Positions 1 to 5,974 of a stretch of 6,243 nucleotides of DNA are shown one piece after another; position 1 is the first letter of the stretch; each line of letters opens with the position of its first letter. Both the position numbers and the translations under genes were made by a program. The stretch lies in contig JANXTP010000402.1 in the NCBI GenBank assembly GCA_025352345.1, forward strand, positions 1-6,243, written 5' to 3'. Below the pieces are notes generated by a model. That model ran no database searches, was not told the DNA's origin, and saw nothing but the letters and a program-made list of their open reading frames with translations. This DNA comes from Burkholderiales bacterium (GTDB lineage Bacteria; Pseudomonadota; Gammaproteobacteria; Burkholderiales; Burkholderiaceae_C).

Positions 1-1
1 G

Positions 2-1717
2 TTGAAGCAGCGCGTCACCGTGCTGCTGGTGCCCAACAAAAACCTCGACACACCGAACTACCGGCTCGAACGCCTGCGCCACGACGACCCGCGCCTGGAA
101 AACCTGCAGGCCAGCTACACGATGATCGAAGAGGCGAGCGAGGAACCCGCCGTCACCCGGCGCGAGAAAACCGCCGCCAAGCAGGAGCCGGTGATCAAGG
201 GGGTGCTGCCCGAGACGCCTGCACCGACGGCGATTCCGAAGCCCGCAGCGGCACCGGTCGCCCCCGTCACCACGGCGGCGCCGATTGCGGCCCCCCGCGC
301 GGCGGCAGCGCCTGCAGCCGGTGGCGGCTTCTTTGGATGGTTGTCGCGCCTGTTTGGCGGCGACGCACCGGCTCCGGTGGTCAAGCCGGCCACATCAACC
401 ACCGCAAAGCCAACCGCAACGCCCGAAGGTCGTGGCGAGCGCTCAGAACGGGGCGATCGCGGTGGCCGCGGCGGACGCGGCGGCCGACGCGGTGAGCGCG
501 GCACCGACGGTCGTTCGGAAGGCCGTGGTGACCCTCGCGAGGGTCGCGGCGGACGCGGCGGTCGAGGCGAACGCCCTGACGATGCGGCAGGAATCGATGC
601 CGGCGCCTCGCGCGAAGCCCGTGGGCCGCGGCCTGAGGGTCGCGGTGGTGAGCGGCCGGAACGAAGCGATGCTCGCCCAGAAGCCCGTGGAGAGTCGCCC
701 GCCGAGGGCCGCGATGGCGGTCGCCGCGGCGGCCGAGGCGGTCGCGGTGAGCGTCAGGAACGCGATGCACGTGCCGCGCCGACCGGCAGCGATGTGGCGA
801 CCGATGAGCTGCCATTGGCCGCAGCGGCCTTTGTCGATTCGCAAGCCGATGTGGCCGCACCAGGCGCCGATGCAACTGAAGGCGCCGAGGCCCGTGAAGG
901 CGGACGCCGTCGTCGCCGCGGTGGCCGTGGCGGACGTGATCGCGATCCGATGCGTGCAGAACAGGCCGATGGTGAGCCAGGTGCCGAGTCCGACACCGCG
1001 ATGACCGCGGACGCCGAGGCAACGTTGGTCAATGGCGACGAGCCGATGCCGGTCGCTGCCGGCGACGCACCCGACGGCGGGCAGCGTGATGGCCGCCGTC
1101 GCAGCCGCGGCGGGCGCAACCGCCGCGACCGTGGTGACCGCGAAGAACCCCGTGCCGATGGGGAATCTGGCAGCGTTGGTGTCACTGCAGCGGAGTCGGT
1201 GGAGGGTGAGGTTGTCGAATCGACATCCAGCGCTTCTGCTGACGCCACGCCCGCCAGCACCCGGGCCCCTGCACCGGTGGCTGTGTCTTATGAAGAAGCC
1301 CCGGCAGCCGTGAACGAAGTGTCACCCGCCACCAGCCCGGTGGTTGTCGAAGCCGTACCGGAACCGGTGGCAGCGGTGATGCCCGCGCCCGTTCGCGCGC
1401 CAGAACCCGCGCCGGTCGTGGTGGCCGCTCCAGCCGCAGCGCCAGCGCCGATCGCCGCGTCCTTCGTGCTCGAAACCCACGCCCTGCAAGCGGTGGCCGA
1501 AACCGTCGGTCTACAGTGGATCAATTCCGATGCCGAGAAGATCCGCGCAGCACAGGAGGCGATGGCCAGCGAGGCGAAGCCAGCGCATGTGGCACGGGAG
1601 CCGAAGCCGGTCACCGCGATCGACGACGGCCCGCTGGTGCTGGTCGAAACACGCCGCGATCTGTCGCAGGTGAAGCTGCCGTTTGAGGTGCAGGACAACG
1701 CACCACCGACGACCTGA
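2..1717 (+). CDS. rne: Ribonuclease E, C-terminal 571 residues (5' end outside window)
   Basis: RNase E is the main endoribonuclease of mRNA decay and rRNA/tRNA processing and the scaffold of the degradosome at the inner membrane. The reading frame is open through the left edge. The TTG at position 2 is an internal Leu codon, so the gene begins upstream. Local residues 1-40 resemble the end of the catalytic half (VTVLLVPNKN...TPNY...RLRHDDPRL). Residues 107-120 (GGGFFGWLSRLFGG) resemble the membrane-targeting helix of E. coli RNase E. Residues 143-256, 299-315 and 361-384 are Arg/Gly-rich with 11 RGG triplets, separated by acidic spacers. Residues 411-485 are a Pro/Ala/Val linker, and 486-562 look structured again. 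The frame ends at TGA 1715-1717, just before a hairpin terminator. The paralogue RNase G lacks such a tail, so RNase E is the firm choice. No RhlB- or enolase-binding site is recognisable. Confidence 0.95.
   Translation: MKQRVTVLLVPNKNLDTPNYRLERLRHDDPRLENLQASYTMIEEASEEPAVTRREKTAAKQEPVIKGVLPETPAPTAIPKPAAAPVAPVTTAAPIAAPRAAAAPAAGGGFFGWLSRLFGGDAPAPVVKPATSTTAKPTATPEGRGERSERGDRGGRGGRGGRRGERGTDGRSEGRGDPREGRGGRGGRGERPDDAAGIDAGASREARGPRPEGRGGERPERSDARPEARGESPAEGRDGGRRGGRGGRGERQERDARAAPTGSDVATDELPLAAAAFVDSQADVAAPGADATEGAEAREGGRRRRRGGRGGRDRDPMRAEQADGEPGAESDTAMTADAEATLVNGDEPMPVAAGDAPDGGQRDGRRRSRGGRNRRDRGDREEPRADGESGSVGVTAAESVEGEVVESTSSASADATPASTRAPAPVAVSYEEAPAAVNEVSPATSPVVVEAVPEPVAAVMPAPVRAPEPAPVVVAAPAAAPAPIAASFVLETHALQAVAETVGLQWINSDAEKIRAAQEAMASEAKPAHVAREPKPVTAIDDGPLVLVETRRDLSQVKLPFEVQDNAPPTT
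320..361 (+). other. Putative RNase E membrane-targeting amphipathic segment
   Basis: These codons give GGGFFGWLSRLFGG, an isolated hydrophobic/aromatic island (F, F, W, L, L, F) with one Arg, set inside a Pro/Ala-rich disordered stretch. E. coli RNase E has a comparable short segment (GLLSRFFGALKALFSG, from memory) just after the catalytic half that forms an amphipathic helix binding the inner membrane. Position and pattern match, so membrane anchoring is a good inference. It has not been tested here, and flanking glycines would limit the helix to about 10 residues. Confidence 0.7.
428..769 (+). repeat. Degenerate Arg/Gly (RGG) repeat region within rne
   Basis: This is the longest of three Arg/Gly-rich blocks in the RNase E tail (local residues 143-256). 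Variants of GRGGRGGRGER recur at about 455-502, 539-577, 635-682 and 710-766, built from degenerate GGN-CGN codon runs. Two shorter blocks follow at 896-946 (GGRRRRRGGRGG) and 1082-1153 (GRRRSRGGRNRRDRGD). The blocks are separated by acidic, Ala-rich spacers, giving alternating charge patches. In other RNase E proteins, Arg-rich tail regions bind RNA, and in Caulobacter the disordered tail drives ribonucleoprotein condensates. The same role here is inferred. The near-repeats at DNA level could allow slippage and length variation between strains. Confidence 0.85.
1457..1687 (+). other. C-terminal structured-looking motif of RNase E
   Basis: After a Pro/Ala/Val linker the composition changes sharply at local residue 486. 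Residues 486-525 read as a probable helix pair (ETHALQAVAETVGLQWINSD, then AEKIRAAQEAMASE), followed by a basic/proline link and a hydrophobic strand-like end, GPLVLVETRRDLSQVKLPFE (543-562). From memory, other betaproteobacterial RNase E proteins end with similar LQ-VA-x-GL-W-NSD and LVLVET elements, which would make this a conserved module and not linker. In E. coli the extreme C-terminus binds PNPase. A partner-docking role here is plausible but unproven. Confidence 0.6.
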
Positions 1718-1732
1718 TCTCGTTGCAGATGT

Positions 1733-1764
1733 GAAAACGGCGCACCGTGAGGTGCGCCGTTTTT
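1733..1764. terminator. Bidirectional intrinsic terminator between convergent rne and nagZ
   Basis: A perfect inverted repeat has arms AAAACGGCGCACC (1734-1746) and GGTGCGCCGTTTT (1751-1763) around a 4-base loop, GTGA. The 9-bp GC-rich core (1738-1746 with 1751-1759) is followed by five T residues (1760-1764) on the plus strand and by TTTT on the minus strand. It begins 16 bases after the rne stop and 20 bases beyond the nagZ stop, so it can end both transcripts. On the plus-strand RNA the loop is GUGA, a stable GNRA tetraloop. On the minus strand it is UCAC. Confidence 0.92.
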
Positions 1765-1783
1765 CATTCAGCCCGTGACACGG

Positions 1784-2899
1784 TCAGGGCAGCCGCTCCA
1801 GCGCCCGCTGGTAGACAGGGTCGTGCATCAGCTGGTCCCAGGTTCGCGGCGCAGTCTGCGGCAGCAGCGCCAACCGTCGCTGTTCGCTGTCCTCGTCTGC
1901 GTGCCAGTGGCCCTGGGCTAGAGAGGCCAGCAGCCCGTCGAGCAGCGCATCGACCGCGGCACCGCCATCGACCGACTGGTTGCACAGCAGCACCAGATCG
2001 CAGCCGGCATTCAGCGCCACCTCGGCCGCATCGGTGTAGCTGACCTCGACCCCCGCGATGCGGCGTGCGCCGGCCATGCTCAGGTCATCGCTGAACACCG
2101 CGCCCGTAAATCCAAGTTGCTGCCGTAGGACCTCCTTCAACCAGCGTGGCGAGAAGCCAGCCGGGTTCGCATCGACCTTGGGGTAGACGACGTGCGCCGG
2201 CATCACGCTGGCCAGGCTGGTACTCAGCCACTCGTAGGGCCGTGCGTCGTCGGCGAGGATGACTTTGAGCGAGCGCTTGTCGATCGGGATCTCGGTGTGG
2301 CTGTCAGCCTTCACATGCCCGTGTCCCGGAAAGTGCTTGCCGCAATGCACCATGCCGGCTTGCAGCAGGCCGTGCATCAGGCTCTTGGCCAGCAGCGTCA
2401 CCACGCGCGGGTCGCGATGGAATGCGCGGTCGCCGATCACTCCGCTGGACCCGAAATCGAGGTCCAGCACCGGCGTGAAGCTGAGGTCGACACCACAGGC
2501 ACGCAGCTCGGCCGCCAGCACGAAGCCGCTGGCGGTGGCGGCATCGGTGGCACCCAGTGGGTCGTGCATCCACTGCTCGCCGAGCACGCGCATTGGCGGC
2601 AGGTGGGTAAAGCCATCGGTGCGGAAGCGCTGCACGCGGCCGCCTTCGTGGTCCACGCAAACCAACACATCCGGACGGATCGACTTGATCTCGGCGGTCA
2701 GCGCGGTGAGCTGCCGGCGGTCTTGCCAGTTGCGCCCGAACAGGATCAAGCCGCCCGTCAGCGGGTGCCGAAGGCGTCGCCGGTCGCAGGCGTTCAGCTG
2801 CAGGCCTTCGATGTCGAGCACGACCGGGGCATGGACGGTGGGCAGTGCAGACGTCGGTGTCGCGCGAGCGCTGGCTTGGGCAGAACGGTTCTTCTTCAT
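1784..2899 (-). CDS. nagZ: Beta-N-acetylhexosaminidase NagZ (GH3), peptidoglycan recycling
   Basis: NagZ is a cytoplasmic enzyme that removes N-acetylglucosamine from anhydro-muropeptides during cell-wall recycling. In many Gram-negatives its products feed AmpR-type beta-lactamase control. The 371-residue protein shows the family signatures: VLDIEG (28-32), HPLTGGLILFGRN (45-57), DHEGGRVQRF (83-92), KHFPGHG (188-194), the D199-S-H201 pair on the expected acid/base loop, and FSDDLSMAG (269-277), whose first Asp (D271) should be the nucleophile. The chosen ATG (2897-2899) lies within the acpS stop (ATGA), giving a basic, Ser/Ala-rich N-terminal extension of about 24 residues compared with E. 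coli NagZ. A later start near the VHAPVVLDIEG segment cannot be excluded. Only a weak GAGAA precedes the ATG, suggesting coupling to acpS. This is the last gene of the operon, and the terminator lies just beyond its stop. Confidence 0.95.
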   Translation of the reverse strand: MKKNRSAQASARATPTSALPTVHAPVVLDIEGLQLNACDRRRLRHPLTGGLILFGRNWQDRRQLTALTAEIKSIRPDVLVCVDHEGGRVQRFRTDGFTHLPPMRVLGEQWMHDPLGATDAATASGFVLAAELRACGVDLSFTPVLDLDFGSSGVIGDRAFHRDPRVVTLLAKSLMHGLLQAGMVHCGKHFPGHGHVKADSHTEIPIDKRSLKVILADDARPYEWLSTSLASVMPAHVVYPKVDANPAGFSPRWLKEVLRQQLGFTGAVFSDDLSMAGARRIAGVEVSYTDAAEVALNAGCDLVLLCNQSVDGGAAVDALLDGLLASLAQGHWHADEDSEQRRLALLPQTAPRTWDQLMHDPVYQRALERLP

Positions 2900-3291
2900 G
2901 TGGGGTTCTCGACGACCACGAAGCTGGTCGCGTAATCGGTTTCATCGGTGATGCTGACATGGGCCTTCAGCCCGCGCGCATCGAACCATGCCGCCAGTTC
3001 GCCGTGCAGCACGATGTGCGGCTGGCCACTGGGCAGGTTCAGGATTTCGCAGGACCGCCAGGTCATCGGCATGCGCAGGCCGAGGCCGATCGCCTTCGAA
3101 AAGGCCTCCTTCGCCGAGAAGCGTGTACCGAGGTAGCTGATGCCCCGCGCCTCGACGCGGGCGCGCCGGGCGCGAAACACCTGCAACTCCTGCGGGCCCA
3201 GCACCTTCTCGGCGAAGCGCTCACCCCGCCGCGCCAGTATCGCGGCCATGCGCCGCAGGTCGCAGAGGTCGGTGCCGATGCCGTAGATCAT
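2896..3291 (-). CDS. acpS: Holo-[acyl-carrier-protein] synthase AcpS
   Basis: AcpS transfers 4'-phosphopantetheine from coenzyme A to the conserved serine of acyl carrier protein, activating it for fatty acid synthesis in the cytoplasm. The 131-residue product has the usual family length. It opens with MIYGIGTDLCDLRR, where D8 is the expected Mg-binding aspartate. It carries the signature RFSAKEAFSKA (57-67), with K61 and E62 at the conserved catalytic/Mg positions. It ends in the typical SITDETDYATSFVVVE strand region. The ATG (3289-3291) overlaps the pdxJ stop as ATGA, and the gene's own TGA overlaps the nagZ ATG in the same way. No Shine-Dalgarno is visible upstream, so translation probably depends on ribosomes finishing pdxJ. 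The pairing pdxJ-acpS is common in proteobacteria. No defect is seen. Confidence 0.96.
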   Translation of the reverse strand: MIYGIGTDLCDLRRMAAILARRGERFAEKVLGPQELQVFRARRARVEARGISYLGTRFSAKEAFSKAIGLGLRMPMTWRSCEILNLPSGQPHIVLHGELAAWFDARGLKAHVSITDETDYATSFVVVENPT

Positions 3292-4091
3292 GAGGCTGCG
3301 TGCGCCCGATGGATGCAGCGCAGATAGTCGCGCACCGTCTCGGCCAGGCCCAGTTCCAGCGCATCGGCGATCAACGCATGGCCGATCGACACCTCCTGCA
3401 CACCGGGCACGGCACGCAGGAAATCACTGAGGTTGTCACGGTTCAGGTCGTGGCCCGCGTTCAATTGAAGACCTTGGATCAGCGCCGCATCGGCGGTGGC
3501 AGCAAAGCCGGCCAACACGGCGGTGTGCTCAGGCGTGCCGTGCGCGCTGGCGTAGCTTTCGGTGTATAGCTCGACGCGCTCGGCACCCAATGCGCACACC
3601 GCTGGCATCGCTTGTGGCAACGGGTCCATGAACAGGCTGACCCGCACGCCCAACGACTGCGCCTCCGCGATCAGCGGCGCCAAAACGGCAGCGTCTTGCG
3701 GGAACTGCCAGCCGTGGTCGGAGGTAGCTTGATCCATCGCATCGGGCACGAAGGTGCACTGGTGCAGCGGCAAGCCACGTTGCTTGACCTCTCGGATCAA
3801 GTCCATCACGTTGTGCAGCGGGTTGCCTTCGATGTTGTATTCAGTCTGCGGCCAGTCCTGCATCAACGCGGCCAGATCGAACACATCGTGGCTGCGAATG
3901 TGGCGCTGGTCAGGCCGCGGATGCACCGTGATGCCGTGTGCGCCCGCCTGCAATGCCAGCGTGGCCGCGCGGGTCACGCTCGGGATGCCAAGCGCGCGCT
4001 GGTTGCGCAGCAGGGCCACCTTGTTCAGGTTGACCGACAGGGCGGTGTGCCCACGATGAGCGTCGAGGCCGGCGGTGAGCAAGGGGTTCAT
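3288..4091 (-). CDS. pdxJ: Pyridoxine 5'-phosphate synthase PdxJ, Asn-Lys variant subtype
   Basis: PdxJ condenses 1-deoxy-D-xylulose 5-phosphate with 3-amino-2-oxopropyl phosphate to make pyridoxine 5'-phosphate, the ring-closing step of vitamin B6 synthesis. The 267-residue TIM barrel keeps SVNLNKVALLRNQR (19-32), GITVHPRPDQRHI (53-65; H57 expected catalytic), YNIEGNP (85-91; E88 expected catalytic), TFVPD (113-117), NAGHDL (211-216; H214 expected catalytic) and SIGHALI (235-241). Where E. coli has N-I-D-H in the first strand, this protein has N21-L-N23-K24, so the Asp-His pair that contacts the deoxyxylulose substrate is changed. From memory, Xanthomonas and Bacteroidetes PdxJ share this Asn-Lys form. 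The start is the ATG at 4089-4091, sharing ATGA with the recO stop. The frame is open further upstream but that stretch lies over recO and lacks PdxJ similarity. Downstream the gene overlaps acpS by 4 bases. Confidence 0.95.
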   Translation of the reverse strand: MNPLLTAGLDAHRGHTALSVNLNKVALLRNQRALGIPSVTRAATLALQAGAHGITVHPRPDQRHIRSHDVFDLAALMQDWPQTEYNIEGNPLHNVMDLIREVKQRGLPLHQCTFVPDAMDQATSDHGWQFPQDAAVLAPLIAEAQSLGVRVSLFMDPLPQAMPAVCALGAERVELYTESYASAHGTPEHTAVLAGFAATADAALIQGLQLNAGHDLNRDNLSDFLRAVPGVQEVSIGHALIADALELGLAETVRDYLRCIHRAHAAS

Positions 4092-4948
4092 GACGGGCGT
4101 TGATTCGAGCCGAGGTTGCCAGCGGCGGCAGCAGCAGCTGGCAACGGCACCAGGCTTTGCAAGCCCAGCATCACCTGCCGCGTGCGCAACACCGACGAGC
4201 CGAGATGATAGTGAAGCAAACCGCGCAGCAGGCCGCGCCATTCAAGCAGCGCCCCCGCACAGGCCTGCTGCACAGCGGCCAGGCTGCCATGCAGCAGCGC
4301 CGCCTGCATGCCGACCAGCGTCGCGCCCGACACGGCGCTGTCGTCGGGTCGTGCCACGGTGACACCCGCTTCGGGCCGCAGCACATAGCGGCCTTCCGGA
4401 TCAACAGCATCGAGCGTCAGCGTGACCAGGCTCAGATCGGGCAGCACACCGATCTGCTGCAGCAGCGTGATCTCGAATGCGCGCAGCGCCGACTGCACCT
4501 GGGTGTCGTCGCCACCGCTGAGTGCCGGCAAGGTCTGCGCATAGGCATCGAACAGCAGCGGGTGCGGGTCCTGGCGGGCCAGCAACTTCATCAGCAACTC
4601 GTTCAGGTAGAAGCCGCTGAACAGTGCCGCGCCGGTCAGCATCGCAGCGCCGCCGGCCCAGTCTGCACCGCGCAAGGTCTGCACTTCGCGCGTCTGGGCG
4701 TCGGCGTGCTGCGAGCCGGCCACCTCGGCTTTGGGTGGGCGGCCGAGCGACAGATGCAGGCGCTGGAACGGCAGCAGCACCGAGCGCAGCTGGGAATACG
4801 GGCGCTTCGCCCCTTTAGCCGCCACGACGAGCCGGCCCTGCTCGCGCGTGTAGACATCGAGGATCAGGCTGGACTCGCTCCAGTCATAGCGGTGCAGGAT
4901 GTAGGCGGTCAGCAGCGAGGGTGCTCTGGAGGGCCGACGCGTCGTCAC
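4088..4948 (-). CDS. recO: DNA repair protein RecO, probable GTG start
   Basis: RecO acts in the RecFOR pathway, helping load RecA on SSB-coated single-stranded DNA and annealing complementary strands. With the GTG at 4946-4948 the product is 286 residues. The N-terminal OB-fold region includes AYILHRYDWSESSLILDVYT (15-34) and AAKGAKRP (43-50). The helical C-terminal domain includes FYLNELLMKLL (113-123) and HYHLGSSVLRTRQVM (246-260). Only one cysteine (C230) is present, so there is no Cys4 zinc site of the Deinococcus type. The protein ends with a six-Ala run and a short polar tail. The GTG sits 4 bases after the era stop. In-frame ATGs at 4985-4990 would extend into era and add residues that do not resemble RecO, so they are disfavoured. 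The stop overlaps the pdxJ start (ATGA). Confidence 0.92.
   Translation of the reverse strand: MTTRRPSRAPSLLTAYILHRYDWSESSLILDVYTREQGRLVVAAKGAKRPYSQLRSVLLPFQRLHLSLGRPPKAEVAGSQHADAQTREVQTLRGADWAGGAAMLTGAALFSGFYLNELLMKLLARQDPHPLLFDAYAQTLPALSGGDDTQVQSALRAFEITLLQQIGVLPDLSLVTLTLDAVDPEGRYVLRPEAGVTVARPDDSAVSGATLVGMQAALLHGSLAAVQQACAGALLEWRGLLRGLLHYHLGSSVLRTRQVMLGLQSLVPLPAAAAAAGNLGSNQRPS
4115..4145 (-). other. Possible hairpin in the recO 3' end ahead of pdxJ
   Basis: A perfect 9-base inverted repeat, GTTGCCAGC (4115-4123) and GCTGGCAAC (4137-4145), encloses a 13-base GC-rich loop encoding most of the RecO alanine run. In the minus-strand transcript the stem would end 23 bases before the pdxJ ATG. 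It has no T tract, so it is not a terminator. It could affect coupling of pdxJ translation, but a repeat of this size may occur by chance in GC-rich DNA of this length. Confidence 0.3.
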
Positions 4949-4952
4949 CCTG

Positions 4953-5939
4953 TTACTCGTAACCGTAAGAGCGCAGGTGTTCCTCATCATCGGCCCAGCC
5001 GGAACGCACCTTGACCCACAGTTCGAGGAACACCGTGGCACCCATCAGCTTTTCGAGCTCCTGTCGCGCTTCGCTGCCGATGCGCTTCAAGCGCTCGCCA
5101 CCGCCACCGATGACCATGCCCTTGTGCGCGTCGCGCTCGACGACGATGCTGGCGGCAATGCGGCGCAGATTGCCCTCTTCCTCGAACTTGTCGATCACCA
5201 CGGTCGAGGTGTAGGGCAGCTCATCGCCCATCAACCGGAACAGCTTCTCACGGATGATCTCGCTGGCCAGGAACTTGTCGCTGCGATCGGTCAGCGCATC
5301 CTCCTCATAGAACCACGGCTGCTTCGGCAGGTAGGGCTCGACGATGGCCAGCAGGCGCTGCACGTCAGCGTCCTTCTTGGCGGTCAGGGGCACGAACTCG
5401 GCAAAAGCATGGCGGTCCTGCATGCCCTTGAGCCAGGGCACGAGATCGGCACGGCGGTGCACGGCATCGAGCTTGTTGGCAATCAGGAACACCGGCTTCG
5501 CGAATTCGCCTGCGGGCATCAGCGACAACACCTTGGCATCGTCGAGGCCGAAGCGGCCCGCCTCGACGACGAACAGCACCACATCGACATCGGCGAGCAC
5601 GCTGTGCACCGTCTTGTTCAGTGTGCGGTTCATCGCCGCGGCATAGCGCGTCTGGAAACCGGGCGTGTCCACGAACACGAACTGCGACGAGCCAACAGTG
5701 CGGATGCCGGTGATGCGGTGGCGCGTGGTCTGTGCCTTCGCCGACGTGATGCTGACCTTCTGCCCGACCAGCGCGTTGAGCAGCGTGCTCTTGCCGACGT
5801 TCGGCCGGCCGACGATCGCGACCAAGCCGCAGCGTTGCGGCGGTTGACCGCCAGCATCTGCTGCTTTTGCGGCTTCGGGCGAGGCACCCTCCGCAGCAGC
5901 GTTGTCTTCTTCGGGCGTGTCGATGGGTGACTCTTCCAT
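4953..5939 (-). CDS. era: GTPase Era, 16S rRNA/30S subunit assembly factor
   Basis: Era is an essential GTPase that binds the 3' end of 16S rRNA and promotes 30S maturation. The 328-residue product (from the ATG at 5937-5939) shows all G motifs: GRPNVGKST (G1, 44-52), the ITSAKAQTTRHRI switch region (64-76), DTPG (G3, 91-94), NKLD (G4, 155-158) and TAK (G5, 186-188). The linker signature TDRSDKFLASEIIREKL (217-233) and the C-terminal KH domain VIGGGGERLKRIG (276-288) follow, ending with ELWVKVRSGWADDEEHLRSYGY. An acidic, Ala-rich N-terminal extension of about 30 residues precedes the G domain compared with E. coli. The start was chosen because AGGAG lies 6 bases upstream. An earlier in-frame ATG (5973-5975) shares TGATG with the rnc stop and would add 12 residues, but has no good ribosome site. 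The TAA stop is 4 bases before recO. Confidence 0.95.
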   Translation of the reverse strand: MEESPIDTPEEDNAAAEGASPEAAKAADAGGQPPQRCGLVAIVGRPNVGKSTLLNALVGQKVSITSAKAQTTRHRITGIRTVGSSQFVFVDTPGFQTRYAAAMNRTLNKTVHSVLADVDVVLFVVEAGRFGLDDAKVLSLMPAGEFAKPVFLIANKLDAVHRRADLVPWLKGMQDRHAFAEFVPLTAKKDADVQRLLAIVEPYLPKQPWFYEEDALTDRSDKFLASEIIREKLFRLMGDELPYTSTVVIDKFEEEGNLRRIAASIVVERDAHKGMVIGGGGERLKRIGSEARQELEKLMGATVFLELWVKVRSGWADDEEHLRSYGYE

Positions 5940-5945
5940 GGAGCT

Positions 5946-5950
5946 CTCCT
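5946..5950 (-). promoter_or_regulatory. Strong Shine-Dalgarno AGGAG that decides the era start
   Basis: Read on the minus strand, CCAGGAGAGCTCC immediately precedes the ATG at 5937-5939, placing AGGAG 6 bases upstream, which is near-ideal spacing. It is the only strong ribosome-binding site seen in front of any gene of this operon. The earlier in-frame ATG at 5973-5975 is preceded by CTTCAGTCGTG, with no comparable site. Confidence 0.75.
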
Positions 5951-5974
5951 GGATGGAACTCGCGATGGTGGTCA

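Noticed and set aside
285..1022. Long open frames overlapping rne on both strands (285-1004 plus, 381-1022 minus, 443-844 minus, 754-1260 minus)
   Set aside because: They overlay the Arg/Gly-rich rne region, where GC-rich codons remove stops in other frames. The translations are low-complexity Ala/Arg/Pro with no family motifs and no ribosome sites.
2192..2951. Open frames of 230-247 codons antisense to nagZ
   Set aside because: They are shadows of a confidently identified GH3 enzyme on the opposite strand, with no recognisable domain.
4092..4241. Upstream extension of the pdxJ frame to the ATG at 4241
   Set aside because: The extra 50 residues overlay recO and do not resemble PdxJ. The ATGA overlap at 4088-4091 gives the natural start.
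4100..5014. 304-codon open frame antisense to recO
   Set aside because: Gln/Ala/Arg-rich shadow frame over a coding sequence with clear RecO motifs on the minus strand. No independent evidence.
4949..5041. Upstream extension of the recO frame to the ATG at 5041
   Set aside because: It would lie inside the conserved end of era and adds residues unlike RecO. The GTG 4 bases after the era stop fits better.
4977..5930. 317-codon open frame antisense to era
   Set aside because: It mirrors the Era coding sequence almost exactly and has no domain signature of its own.
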